From: Accumulibacter sp031732795
GTDB lineage: Bacteria > Pseudomonadota > Gammaproteobacteria > Burkholderiales > Rhodocyclaceae
Assembly (NCBI GenBank): GCA_031732795.1
Contig: JAVMKC010000075.1
Location: 1 to 64,000 of the forward strand
DNA length: 64,000 nucleotides
Direction of reading: 5' to 3'
Below are positions 35,235 to 43,739 of the stretch, piece by piece. The notes below the pieces were generated by a model. The model did no database searches. It was not told the DNA's origin and saw only the letters and a list, made by a program, of their open reading frames with translations. Every line of letters begins with the position of its first letter. Position 1 is the stretch's first letter. Made by a program: the position numbers and the translations under genes.

Positions 35235-35984
35235 TCAACCAACGAGGAAGGGCAAGCAATCGATCCGGTCGGTGAAGATCGCCGTGATCCCGCGTTGGAA
35301 GAGCGAGACTGCTGTTGCTTGGTCATTGACGGTGTAACACAACACCGGTACCTGTCGCTCGTGGGCCAGTCGCAGTAGCGGATCGTCTACGCAGCCGGCA
35401 TGGCAATGCAAGGTTGCTGCGGCCAGCCGGTCCAGACGTTCCGGCCAGTCGATGGGCGGCTGATGGTACAGGACGCCGATCGGCCACTCTGGAGCGTTGT
35501 CGCGGACCGCAGCGAGCGCGCGTTCCGAAAATGACGACAGCAGCGGTCGAGGGGCGTCAGCCCACAACCGGCGAGCGGCGGCGGCGACTACTTCACCCGT
35601 TTCTTCCTCTTGGCCGGGAGCCGGCTTGATTTCAAGGTTGATACGCAAATCGAGTTCACGGCAGAGCTGCGCCGCGTTGTGCAGCGTCGGCAGTGTTTCG
35701 CCGGCAAAGGCCCGATGATGAGCCGAGCCGGCATCCAGACCCTGCAAGGTCGAATCAGCCGTCTGGCAAACCGCTCCTCGACCAGTCGTCGTTCGTTCGA
35801 GCGTCAAATCATGGATCAGCCACGGCGTCCCGTCGGCAGACAGCGTGACATCGAATTCGACCGCCTGCACACCGAGCCGGGCTGCCAGCCGCAGCCCGGC
35901 CAAAGTGTTTTCCGGTGTCAGTGCCCCACCGCAACGGTGTGCGAAAAAACGGGGCAGGCGCCAGTCCAGGCGCGGAGGCGACAC
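35235..35984 (-). CDS. ugpQ: Glycerophosphodiester phosphodiesterase
   Basis: Hydrolyses glycerophosphodiesters from phospholipid turnover to glycerol 3-phosphate and an alcohol. The 249-residue protein has the GDPD start FAHRCGGALTPENTLAGLRLA, the catalytic acid pair in VEFDVTLSADGTPWLIHDLTLERTT, and LEIKP near the middle. No signal peptide, so it is the cytosolic UgpQ type rather than periplasmic GlpQ. The start is GTG at 35984 with its first base shared with the ugpB stop TAG. Pairing with ugpB fits a common glycerol-3-phosphate role. Confidence 0.9.
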   Translation of the reverse strand: MSPPRLDWRLPRFFAHRCGGALTPENTLAGLRLAARLGVQAVEFDVTLSADGTPWLIHDLTLERTTTGRGAVCQTADSTLQGLDAGSAHHRAFAGETLPTLHNAAQLCRELDLRINLEIKPAPGQEEETGEVVAAAARRLWADAPRPLLSSFSERALAAVRDNAPEWPIGVLYHQPPIDWPERLDRLAAATLHCHAGCVDDPLLRLAHERQVPVLCYTVNDQATAVSLFQRGITAIFTDRIDCLPFLVG

Positions 35985-37255
35985 TACTTCTTCCGCGTGG
36001 TCGGTCGTGGAGCGGGTGCCGGCGCGAGGAACTGATTGCCGCGATGCACTGCGTCATCAAGAGCTTGCTTGGCTGATTTTTTGCCGCTCCAGGCGGCTTC
36101 AAGCTCTTCCTCGACGATCGTACGGATTTTCTCGTTCTCCGAGACGCGGAAAGTCGTCAATGCGCCGGGTCCTTTCAACTGGCCATACGCGACGGTCAAC
36201 GCTGGAACATCGTTGCGCAACAACCGGCTGCCGACCGCGGCGCGGGCGGCGGCGGTCATCGGCAGGAATCCGCCGGCGGCGCTGATCTGTACCTGGATGT
36301 CGGGCTCGGTGATGAAACGGATGAAGCGGGCCACCCCCTGGTATTCAGCGGGCTTCCGGCCGCCGCCGATCCATAACGAAGAGCCGCCGGCCAGCGTTTG
36401 CTGAGGCGCTTCGGGCTGATCATCATGATAGGGCAGGGCAGAAACCCCCGTCGTCTGTTTGCGTTTGTCGTCGAAGGTGGCGAAGAGCGATGAGGAACTG
36501 GTCAGCATGCCACAATCGCCGGCGGCGAAACGCCGGTCGGCCTCGTCACGACGGTCGAAGTAAATGAAATAGCGCGCTTTTGCCCAGGTGGTGGTTAAGG
36601 CCAGGTGTTTGACCTGCAGCAGGCTGTTGAAGGCGAGTCGGCCTTTGCCGTCGGCGATTGGCACACCATGCCAAGTGCTGAGGTTGTCGATATGCACCCA
36701 TGCTGGCCAGGAAGTGGTGTACGGGCAACTGCTGCCGGCGTCGATCAGTTTGTCAGCCGCTTTCTGCACCTCCTGCCAAGTCTTTGGCGGTTTGTCCGGG
36801 TCGAGCCCGGCTTTGCGAAATGCCTCTTTGTTGATGAACAGGATCGGTGTCGACCAAGCCAGTGGCAAAGCCAGCAGATTGCCTTTGCCGTCTCCCAGGC
36901 CGACGCGCAATTCAGGGGTGATCTGGTTAGCGTCGAAGGACTCGCCGGCGTCTTTCATCACTGCGTATAAAGGCTTGAAATCCCGCTTGGCGGCGACGAA
37001 GTGGGCCTGTTCTTCACGAGTCACCAGATTGATGGCACTAGGTACGTTGCCTGGCACCCGGCGGACGAGTTTGATCTGGTAATCCTTCTGGCGCGAATTG
37101 AACTGTGCCACCAGTTTGTCGAGACGTTCGGCGCGTTCCTCGTCGAGTTGATGTGACAGCTCGAGATCGAGAGGAGCGCTCCAGGCAGCAGACAGGGCAA
37201 ACGGCGTGATGAGAGCATACGCCAATGCTGCTGGCAGAAATTTGTGATAGCGCAT
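35984..37255 (-). CDS. ugpB: UgpB-like periplasmic substrate-binding protein
   Basis: Extracytoplasmic binding protein of a glycerol-3-phosphate-type ABC importer. The 423 residues begin with a signal peptide (cleavage expected after WSA near residue 27), then LELSHQLDEERAERLDKLVAQFN. Family motifs are LPLAWSTPILFINKEAFRKAGLDPDKPPKTW (split here over about 130-160), CPYTTSWPAW and LAGGSSLWIGGG. The C-terminal tail is Ala/Pro/Arg-rich. The gene is followed directly by ugpQ. No permease (ugpA, ugpE) or ATPase (ugpC) gene is adjacent. Confidence 0.9.
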   Translation of the reverse strand: MRYHKFLPAALAYALITPFALSAAWSAPLDLELSHQLDEERAERLDKLVAQFNSRQKDYQIKLVRRVPGNVPSAINLVTREEQAHFVAAKRDFKPLYAVMKDAGESFDANQITPELRVGLGDGKGNLLALPLAWSTPILFINKEAFRKAGLDPDKPPKTWQEVQKAADKLIDAGSSCPYTTSWPAWVHIDNLSTWHGVPIADGKGRLAFNSLLQVKHLALTTTWAKARYFIYFDRRDEADRRFAAGDCGMLTSSSSLFATFDDKRKQTTGVSALPYHDDQPEAPQQTLAGGSSLWIGGGRKPAEYQGVARFIRFITEPDIQVQISAAGGFLPMTAAARAAVGSRLLRNDVPALTVAYGQLKGPGALTTFRVSENEKIRTIVEEELEAAWSGKKSAKQALDDAVHRGNQFLAPAPAPRPTTRKK

Positions 37256-37636
37256 GATGATCCTCGCAACGGGCGAAAAACGGTCGATTATAGAGTGACT
37301 GCCCGAGGATTGCCGAAAAAGCAGTGATTACCGAAAACGCGGCGAAACAATTGACTGGTATGTTCCCGTGATCTGGTGGCTTGTGTGCGTGTCAAGGACG
37401 CCTCTATTGGGATGCTGTGATCTGTCGGAATGGCAATAAATGCTTCTAAAAAATATTGAGCGACGTGTTGAACCGTGTGGAACCTACCTAATCGCCATCG
37501 AACACGATAAAATCGCGACCAACCTTGCTTATGGACACGAGACGATTTGAAAATCGCTATTCGAGGCAGGGTTTTGCGGTGTGCACCGGCATTCGCGCAT
37601 GAAAAGGGGAACGGCGTCGTAAAGGGAAGGGATCTC
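37256..37636. other. Divergent gap between ugpB and the PP2C group
   Basis: About 380 bases that must contain the ugpB promoter (minus strand) and the promoter for the plus-strand phosphatase group. Open frames exist on the minus strand (37288-37836 and 37529-37927) but their translations are low-information and Arg/Ser-rich with no family resemblance. No clear promoter pair was found by eye. Confidence 0.35.
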
Positions 37637-37732
37637 ATGAACGAACATGTCACGATAGCCATCGGCCAGTCCTCCGGTCGCCGCCTGAGTCGCTTCGATT
37701 GCTCGGTCGGTGTCGTCAAAATTTTGCAATGA
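37637..37732 (+). CDS. Short ORF coupled to the gene before a PP2C phosphatase
   Basis: A 31-codon frame (MNEHVTIAIG start, VVKILQ end) preceded by a good ribosome site, AAGGGAAGGGA, five bases before the ATG. Its stop TGA overlaps the next ATG as ATGA at 37729-37732. I do not recognise the peptide. It may be a leader peptide, a real micro-protein, or the front part of a gene split by a frameshift from the ORF that follows. Confidence 0.4.
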   Translation: MNEHVTIAIGQSSGRRLSRFDCSVGVVKILQ

Positions 37733-38037
37733 TCGAATGGCATTTGCTTCACGGCAAAGCGACGCGGTGCTTCGCTTTTGCTGGCAATTCCGTTGCAATT
37801 GGCATACGGGAACTTCTCTTTCCATATGATGAACATGTCCCTGCCTTGATGTTGGGGCGGAACGGTTTCGTTGCGATTGCCGATCTGGAATGCGGCGATT
37901 GTCGATCATCCCCGGCAGTGATTCCATCTAAAATGAAAATTGGGGTTTCCATGGTGTCGTTGGATAGGCTTCAGGATGCGCTGGTTCCTGCGGTGTCGGC
38001 GGTAAACGGTATCCCGCCGCGGCTGGAAAGCCGTTGA
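37729..38037 (+). CDS. Unidentified small protein upstream of PP2C phosphatase
   Basis: A 102-residue frame starting MIEWHLLHGK and ending PPRLESR. Its stop overlaps the phosphatase ATG as TGATG at 38035-38039, and its own start overlaps the 31-codon ORF, a pattern typical of coupled genes. No transmembrane helix or signal is evident; the middle contains IADLECGDCRSSPAV with two cysteines. I see no known domain. It may be a partner or regulator of the phosphatase, or the back part of a frameshifted gene. Confidence 0.5.
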   Translation: MIEWHLLHGKATRCFAFAGNSVAIGIRELLFPYDEHVPALMLGRNGFVAIADLECGDCRSSPAVIPSKMKIGVSMVSLDRLQDALVPAVSAVNGIPPRLESR

Positions 38038-38789
38038 TGGCGATTTCAATCGACGCTTGTGTCGCTCAACATCAAGGCGATCGCCGGGAGCAGCAAGACC
38101 GGGCGATCATCCTGCCGCATCCACGAGGGGGAGGTGTGGCGCTGGCCGTCGTTGCCGATGGTATGGGAGGACATACCGGTGGAGTTATCGCCGCCCAGCA
38201 GGTAGTCCATACCGCGCGCAACAATCTCGAACGCTTTTCGGCGCGAACCGAACTGGCGCGCACCTTGCTCGAATCGAGCATCAACGAAGCGCACATGTTG
38301 ATCAAGGCGTCGCGTTTCATCAACGAAAAGGATCCGCATAGCACGGCAGTGATGCTGCTGCTGCAACCGGGCAAAGCGAGTTGGGCGCACTGCGGCGACA
38401 GCCGCTTTTATCACTTCCATGGTGATCGCGTGGTTTTCCGCAGCACCGATCACTCGTATGTTGAACAGTTGGTAGTGCAGGGCAAAATCACTGCCGAGCA
38501 GGCGCTGGCCCATCCCAAACGAAACATCCTACTGACTTCGTTGGGCGGTTTGGAAGCGCCGAAGATCGCTTTCGGCGAAACGGATAACCTTGGGGCGAAT
38601 GATACTTTCTTGCTCTGCTCGGATGGTTTGTGGGCCTATTTCACCGATCAGGAACTGGCCTGGGTGATCCATGGTGCGGCGTCAGCTCGGGAAGCGTCCG
38701 AATTGCTGATCGGACGGGCGAGATCCATGGCCAATGGTGAAGGCGATAATATTTCCCTGGTAATTCTGAAGTTGGTTGAGAAGTCTTAG
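38037..38789 (+). CDS. PP2C-family serine/threonine protein phosphatase
   Basis: Metal-dependent phosphatase that removes phosphate from Ser/Thr residues of proteins. The 250-residue protein has the PP2C metal motifs: QHQGDRREQQDRAII near the N-terminus, VADGMGGHTGGVIAA, CGDSRFYHF, DHSYVEQLVVQGKI, LCSDGLWAYF and GEGDNISLVIL with the last metal aspartate. No membrane segment is seen. It resembles the PrpC/Stp group. The ATG overlaps the stop of the short gene before it. No kinase gene is adjacent in this window. Confidence 0.9.
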   Translation: MAISIDACVAQHQGDRREQQDRAIILPHPRGGGVALAVVADGMGGHTGGVIAAQQVVHTARNNLERFSARTELARTLLESSINEAHMLIKASRFINEKDPHSTAVMLLLQPGKASWAHCGDSRFYHFHGDRVVFRSTDHSYVEQLVVQGKITAEQALAHPKRNILLTSLGGLEAPKIAFGETDNLGANDTFLLCSDGLWAYFTDQELAWVIHGAASAREASELLIGRARSMANGEGDNISLVILKLVEKS

Positions 38790-38910
38790 AGCACGTCGAT
38801 TTAAAGATAATTAAATCAATCTTCCGTTTTTGCGCGGTGACGGAAGGTCGAAAGGAAAAAGTTTCCGTTTCCTGGGCGATTCATTGCACTGACCCAGCCG
38901 TAGAAACGCT

Positions 38911-40377
38911 TTATTTTCTTCCGAGACCGCCAAGCAGGGCCGGGATGGGCCGTCTGGATTTTTGCGAACGTGCTTGTTGACCCAGACCCTTCTCTTCACC
39001 GGCGTTGTCGGATGCCGGTCGTGGTGGTGGAACGGCGCTTTCGTAGGGCTTGCTGAAATCGAAACCATCGGCGGCCAGGAGCGGTGATTGGCGAACGCTC
39101 TTGCGGGTGGATTTTCCGTCATGGCGATCCAACGTCGCCCGCTCGTTACGGAGCGCGCCGTGAGCCGATGACGGTGAATTCACCGAGCGCCGGCGGTGAC
39201 CACGTTTGTCAGTCGCTGGATAGGTGTAGTCGATTTCCGGTTCATAGCCCGGAACGACGATCTGGTCCACTTGCAGACGGATCAGTTTTTCGATTTCCAT
39301 CAAATAGGGCACTTCGCTTGCTGAAACCAGCGACACCGCTGTTCCCGGTTTGCCGGCCCGCCCTGTCCGTCCGATGCGATGAATATAGTCTTCCGGTGTG
39401 CGTGGCAATTCGAAGTTGATCACGTGCGGCAATTCGTCAATGTCGAGACCGCGTGCGGCGACGTCAGTGGCCACCAGTACCAGCACCGAGCCGTCCTTGA
39501 AGGCCTCGAGGGCTTTCAGTCGATCCTGTTGAGTCTTGTCGCCGTGAATCGAATCAGCGGCGATACCGGCGCGTTGCAGATCGCGCGCCAGTCGGTTGGT
39601 TTCAAGTTTGGTCCGCGTGAATACCAACACCTGATTGAAGTCGGCTGATTTCAACAGTTTGATCAACAGCGCGCGTTTGGCGTCCGCCGCCACCGGATGT
39701 ACTCGATGGGTGATCGTTTCGGAGATAGTGTTTCTTCGGGCCACTTCGACCAATACCGGCTGATTGAGCATCGTATCGGCCAGTTTTTTGATTTCTTCGG
39801 AAAAAGTCGCCGAGAACAGCAGGCTTTGGCGTTGTTTGGGCAACAGTCGGATGATCCGTGTCACATCGGGAATGAAGCCCATGTCCAGCATCCGATCGGC
39901 TTCGTCGAGAACCAGAGCTTGTACGTTGCCGAAATGAAGACATTTCTGTTCGACCAGATCGAGCAGTCGGCCGGGTGTCGCGACCAGGATTTCGACGCCA
40001 CAACGAATTTCGGCGATCTGCGGTTTGATATCCACCCCGCCATAGGCGCAACAACTACGCAGCGGAACGTGCTTACTGTAGGCTTTGACGGCGTCATGAA
40101 CCTGAATGGCCAGTTCGCGCGTCGGTGCCAGTATCAGTACACGTACCGGATGTCTGGCCGGCGAAGAGCTGGAATTGGCGAAAGGCAGGATACGTTGCAG
40201 CAAAGGGAGGGTGAAGGCGGCGGTTTTTCCGGTGCCTGTCTGCGCACCGCCCATCAAATCCCGTCCGGCGAGGACGATCGGGATGGCTTGAGCCTGGATG
40301 GGAGTCGGTTCCAGATAGCCTTGTTCGGCCAGGGCTTTCAGCAAGTCGGGCGCCAGACCGAGTTCGTCGAAACGCAT
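38911..40377 (-). CDS. rhlE: DEAD-box RNA helicase, RhlE-like
   Basis: ATP-dependent RNA helicase used in ribosome assembly or RNA decay. In 488 residues from the ATG at 40377: Q motif FDELGLAPDLLKALAEQGYLEPTPIQ, Walker A AQTGTGKTAAF, PTRELAIQ, TPGRLLDL, DEADRMLDMGF, SATF, and in domain two VATDVAARGLDID and HRIGRTGRAG. The last hundred or so residues are basic, Ser/Arg-rich and probably disordered, typical of RhlE. GAAGG lies upstream of the start. A TTG at 40401 would extend it by eight unlikely residues. Confidence 0.92.
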   Translation of the reverse strand: MRFDELGLAPDLLKALAEQGYLEPTPIQAQAIPIVLAGRDLMGGAQTGTGKTAAFTLPLLQRILPFANSSSSPARHPVRVLILAPTRELAIQVHDAVKAYSKHVPLRSCCAYGGVDIKPQIAEIRCGVEILVATPGRLLDLVEQKCLHFGNVQALVLDEADRMLDMGFIPDVTRIIRLLPKQRQSLLFSATFSEEIKKLADTMLNQPVLVEVARRNTISETITHRVHPVAADAKRALLIKLLKSADFNQVLVFTRTKLETNRLARDLQRAGIAADSIHGDKTQQDRLKALEAFKDGSVLVLVATDVAARGLDIDELPHVINFELPRTPEDYIHRIGRTGRAGKPGTAVSLVSASEVPYLMEIEKLIRLQVDQIVVPGYEPEIDYTYPATDKRGHRRRSVNSPSSAHGALRNERATLDRHDGKSTRKSVRQSPLLAADGFDFSKPYESAVPPPRPASDNAGEEKGLGQQARSQKSRRPIPALLGGLGRK

Positions 40378-40475
40378 GGGCAATACCTTCAATCCAATCA
40401 AAACGATAAAAAATCAGACGTATATTGACTGGCATTATAACCCGGCCGGGTGCTACGGCAGTGGCGGTTGGTGAT

Positions 40476-42587
40476 TCACCTGGTTTTGAAGGTGCTCAGG
40501 GCGTGTTCGACGGCCAGATCGAAGAGCGCTTGACGGGAAATGACCGTTGCTTGACCGGCTCGCAACTGTGCGTCGACCCAGGCCGGTGGACGCGCCAACG
40601 CCGAACGCCACTGACGGCTGTACAACAGAACAACGCCGGAAAGCGGGCTTTGCCAACAGCAGAAACCCGTTGAGGACGGTTGATTCGCCAAATGAAAACG
40701 CAACCAATCTCCGATCTGCCAGTGTTCGCTGCTCAGTGTGGCCGGTAAGCGAGTCGCGCTGTTAATGCCGAGATAGTGTACGTGATGCCCTTCATTTTCA
40801 ATCAGTTGTGCTTCACTGTTTTCCGTTTGCTTCGGGTTGGGGCTCATCGCGGTTCGTCGAGCAGCGATTGTAGGTGTCGATACTGGCGGTGGAGGAGCTG
40901 ATACTGGTGCGTTTCCCGTTGGTGTCCGCAGGGCGGCGGTTTGCAGGTCAAACAAAATATTCATGAACGGCCGCCGTTCAATCGCGGTCACGGCGATGCT
41001 GTCCAGACCGGCATTGAGGCGTTTGATCAGCGATGATGCCAATCCGGCCAACCGTTTTCGTTCTTCGGCAGAGTATTTTGGCGTCGCGCTCCAAATCAGT
41101 TCTTCGGCTGTTGCCTGACATTCTTGCCAACGATTGCCACCAGCTTTGGCAGCGGCGATCATTACCCGCCGCCAATAGCTGTCCAGGAAAGTGGCAATTT
41201 CCGGCGAAGTCGTTTTTGCCAGACAGTTGTCGAGCCACTGGTCGGTCAGCCTGTCGGCATAGATATTTTTTTCGTGTGCTTCAATGAGCGTTACTAGCGG
41301 TTGGGCTGCTTTGAGAATCTCTCGGTCGCGTTCGACGATCAACTGGTCGAGTTCGGCGAGCTGAATGTCCAACGATTGGTTCTGATCGGCAAGCGCTTGT
41401 TCAGCGCTGGCGCACACTTGCGCAATCCGTTGATAGACCGGGTGCTGGTGCCCGACCTCCCGCGGTAGCCCCAGCGCGGCGTTGCCGATGCGGTTGATCA
41501 AACCTCGCGCCGGGTGTTGTCCGTCGGTGAATAACGATGGATCGATGATGGCGCGTTTCAGAAGCGGGATCTGTAGTCCAGCGATGGTCGTCTTGATCGA
41601 ATAAGGCAGTTCGGGCAGTTCAAAGATGCCTTTGAAAACGAGCGCCAACGTATCGATGGCGACGGCTTCCGGACCGCCGGGAGGCAGAGAAAGATCGTCG
41701 GCTTTGAGCGGGTTGAGAGTTTGTTCGCCTGCTATCCCGGTCGAGGCGGTTCCCGGGGTCTGACCGTTTTTTTGCAACGCCGTCAAATGATCGAGCAAAC
41801 GATTGAGCGTTACCATTGCGTTGGCATCGAACAGCCGATTCCCTTCGATCTGAACCTCTAGCCCTCCGATACTTGGTGTGCTGGCTGCGCCGCGTGACTG
41901 TCCGGCCAGTGCCAGACGCAAAGCGGCCAGGGTATCAACGATCGCTGAGGTGGCTCCATGCGCTGTCGATTGATTGGATGGGCGACCGAAAATCTTGGTG
42001 TCGACTGCCGGCATGGCTCCGCGACTGGCCAGTAGTTGGTCGATCCGACGGTAGAGCGCTGGCAGATGCTCATTGAAAAGGTCTGCCAAATGATCAAGAA
42101 GCGCCAGGGTACGTTCGCTGCTGCCTTCGCTCTGTCGGGCGATGACCCATAGCCCGGCGCTGATTGTTTCCGGGCCGAGGGGATGGTTGTCAGCCGTCAT
42201 CGTGGGTTTTTGCAGCAGCGTCATGTAGCGGGTTTGTGTTCGCCAAAGGTCGCGGCCGCCGACGTCGTGCAGTTGTTTGGCAATTTCGCCGATCCGGATG
42301 TCGAATTCCAGATCGCTGTCAGCCATCAAAGTCATTCTCGAAGATGTCAGGTCGGACGATTCGGCGAAGCCGTCTTCGATGTCACTTTTCACCAAGGCGT
42401 CGTGGCTGCGGCCGATGGCCTCGGAAAAAGCCACGAACCACTCTGGCGATCCGACCTCCGCTTGGCGAACGATCTCGCACAGTCCGTGCTGAAACATTTC
42501 CCGGCTGGCGTCCAGGATGGCTGACCGGTCCTGTGGTTCAAGGGAGGGCGATGGTGTGAAGCGGTTGGCGCTATGCACGCTATTCAT
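40476..42587 (-). CDS. DUF1631 family protein
   Basis: Large cytosolic protein of the DUF1631 (thymidine-phosphorylase-annotated) family found in beta- and gammaproteobacteria; function not established. About 703 residues from the ATG at 42587, or 727 from a TTG at 42659. The N-terminal third is helical (REMFQHGLCEIVRQAEV), the middle has PALYRRIDQLLASRG, and the C-terminus carries QIGDWLRFHLANQPSSTGFCCWQSPLSGVVLLYSRQW, a PilZ-like beta segment split over about 640-690. A TATACT at 42672-42677 on the minus strand would put transcription start near 42665, which favours the ATG. It lies upstream of rhlE. Confidence 0.8.
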   Translation of the reverse strand: MNSVHSANRFTPSPSLEPQDRSAILDASREMFQHGLCEIVRQAEVGSPEWFVAFSEAIGRSHDALVKSDIEDGFAESSDLTSSRMTLMADSDLEFDIRIGEIAKQLHDVGGRDLWRTQTRYMTLLQKPTMTADNHPLGPETISAGLWVIARQSEGSSERTLALLDHLADLFNEHLPALYRRIDQLLASRGAMPAVDTKIFGRPSNQSTAHGATSAIVDTLAALRLALAGQSRGAASTPSIGGLEVQIEGNRLFDANAMVTLNRLLDHLTALQKNGQTPGTASTGIAGEQTLNPLKADDLSLPPGGPEAVAIDTLALVFKGIFELPELPYSIKTTIAGLQIPLLKRAIIDPSLFTDGQHPARGLINRIGNAALGLPREVGHQHPVYQRIAQVCASAEQALADQNQSLDIQLAELDQLIVERDREILKAAQPLVTLIEAHEKNIYADRLTDQWLDNCLAKTTSPEIATFLDSYWRRVMIAAAKAGGNRWQECQATAEELIWSATPKYSAEERKRLAGLASSLIKRLNAGLDSIAVTAIERRPFMNILFDLQTAALRTPTGNAPVSAPPPPVSTPTIAARRTAMSPNPKQTENSEAQLIENEGHHVHYLGINSATRLPATLSSEHWQIGDWLRFHLANQPSSTGFCCWQSPLSGVVLLYSRQWRSALARPPAWVDAQLRAGQATVISRQALFDLAVEHALSTFKTR

Positions 42588-42780
42588 TTTCTGTGGGCGG
42601 TCAATGACTCGATGAATGCCGGTGTCCACAAGCGCGGCGCTTGGTTTGGCCAAGGGCAACCGTTTGTCCTGAGTATAGTCAACCGTTCACACGATATTGC
42701 CGCACGTTCAATCTCCCCATCTGCTGGCGACAGTGGGCCGCGCGATCAATGGTCGCTCGAATGAGCCGTATCGGTGAGGC

Positions 42781-43236
42781 TTATCCGCCGTGCTTGTCGG
42801 CGTGCTTGTCTTCGCCGGCTTTGGTACCGCCGTCTTTGGGCTCGGTGGGTCTTTCGGCGGTTTCGGCGGGCGGGGCGACGGGCGTTTTTTTCTTCTTCGT
42901 TCCGGGCGGCTGCGGAGGGGGCAACTGGGGTTCGATGGTTGGCAACTTGTTCTCGCGCATATAGACGTCCATGTCGCGCCATCCTTCGTAGATTGCCGCT
43001 TTGGGTAGCCAGGAATAAATCGAGTAACAGTCTTCGATTGCTCGGCCGGATTGCCGGCAGGCGCCGCCAACGGCTTTCCCTTCGCCTTCAAGACGAGAGG
43101 CTTTGGCTGCTGCCGATTCGAGCCCCAGCTTTTGCTGAACGGCGTCACAAGCACTCAAGATCAGCGCAAACGATACGCTGACCAATAAGGTACGGTGGAA
43201 ACCAAACACTGAATCGGACACCACGAATCCCGTCAC
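42781..43236 (-). CDS. Small lipoprotein with a Pro/Lys/His-rich tail
   Basis: A 151-residue protein starting at a GTG (43236) with a hydrophobic stretch ending in the lipobox LILSAC near residue 30, so likely a membrane-anchored lipoprotein. The mature part has three cysteines around GGACRQSGRAIEDC and then SIYSWLPKAAIYEGWRDMDVYMRENKL. The last 50 residues are Pro-, Lys-, Asp- and His-rich, low complexity. I do not recognise the family. It is followed on the same strand by no close partner; DUF1631 starts about 120 bases further. Confidence 0.65.
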   Translation of the reverse strand: MTGFVVSDSVFGFHRTLLVSVSFALILSACDAVQQKLGLESAAAKASRLEGEGKAVGGACRQSGRAIEDCYSIYSWLPKAAIYEGWRDMDVYMRENKLPTIEPQLPPPQPPGTKKKKTPVAPPAETAERPTEPKDGGTKAGEDKHADKHGG

Positions 43237-43739
43237 GCAAAATCTACAATCTTCATTCTAACCAGTTCCTCCGGCAGGGTGCACCGATGCTGGACAAAAC
43301 GGCAGACTGCGGGTGATTGTTGATCTTCCAATCCTGCAGCTTTATGGCGCTGTTTCCAAACGCCTGCGCGATAATCGCGTCGTCAAGGTGGCGCGGTGGT
43401 GAATGACGGCCAGACTGCAAATGGCAGTTGAACGGTTCACGGCATGCACACATGAAGCCACATGCCATTCCGCCGTCGCCGAGCAAATTTTCAAAAAACC
43501 GACTGAATTAACGATTTGTTGTGATTCCTCAGCCGTGTCATGATCGTCGACCGCTCGGCTGTCGGCGTCGGAGTTGTGCTTTGCGCCAGGGGTGGCTGGG
43601 GGGTGTGTCACGGTTGCTGCATCACGGCTATGCGAAGTTTTTTGGCGATGCGCCGAAACGCGGCACGCCCAAAGAGGTTCAGTTACACGGAGATGGGCAA
43701 CGTAGCTTACTGACCAATTTTGGCAAGAGGAATATGCGC
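43237..43739. other. Divergent gap before chrA
   Basis: About 500 bases between the lipoprotein gene and chrA. A frame open from 43521 leads into chrA without a stop, but its translation before the membrane protein is Arg/Gly-rich and unlike ChrA. A 77-codon minus-strand frame (43253-43486) is also unconvincing. AAGAGGAA before chrA is the only signal I can name. Confidence 0.4.

Noticed and set aside
37288..37836. 182-codon minus-strand frame between ugpB and the phosphatase group
   Set aside because: Translation is Arg/Ser-rich with no domain pattern; it is antisense to the coupled plus-strand ORFs, which have ribosome sites.
43253..43486. 77-codon minus-strand frame near chrA
   Set aside because: No recognisable product or ribosome site; contains scattered low-complexity residues only.
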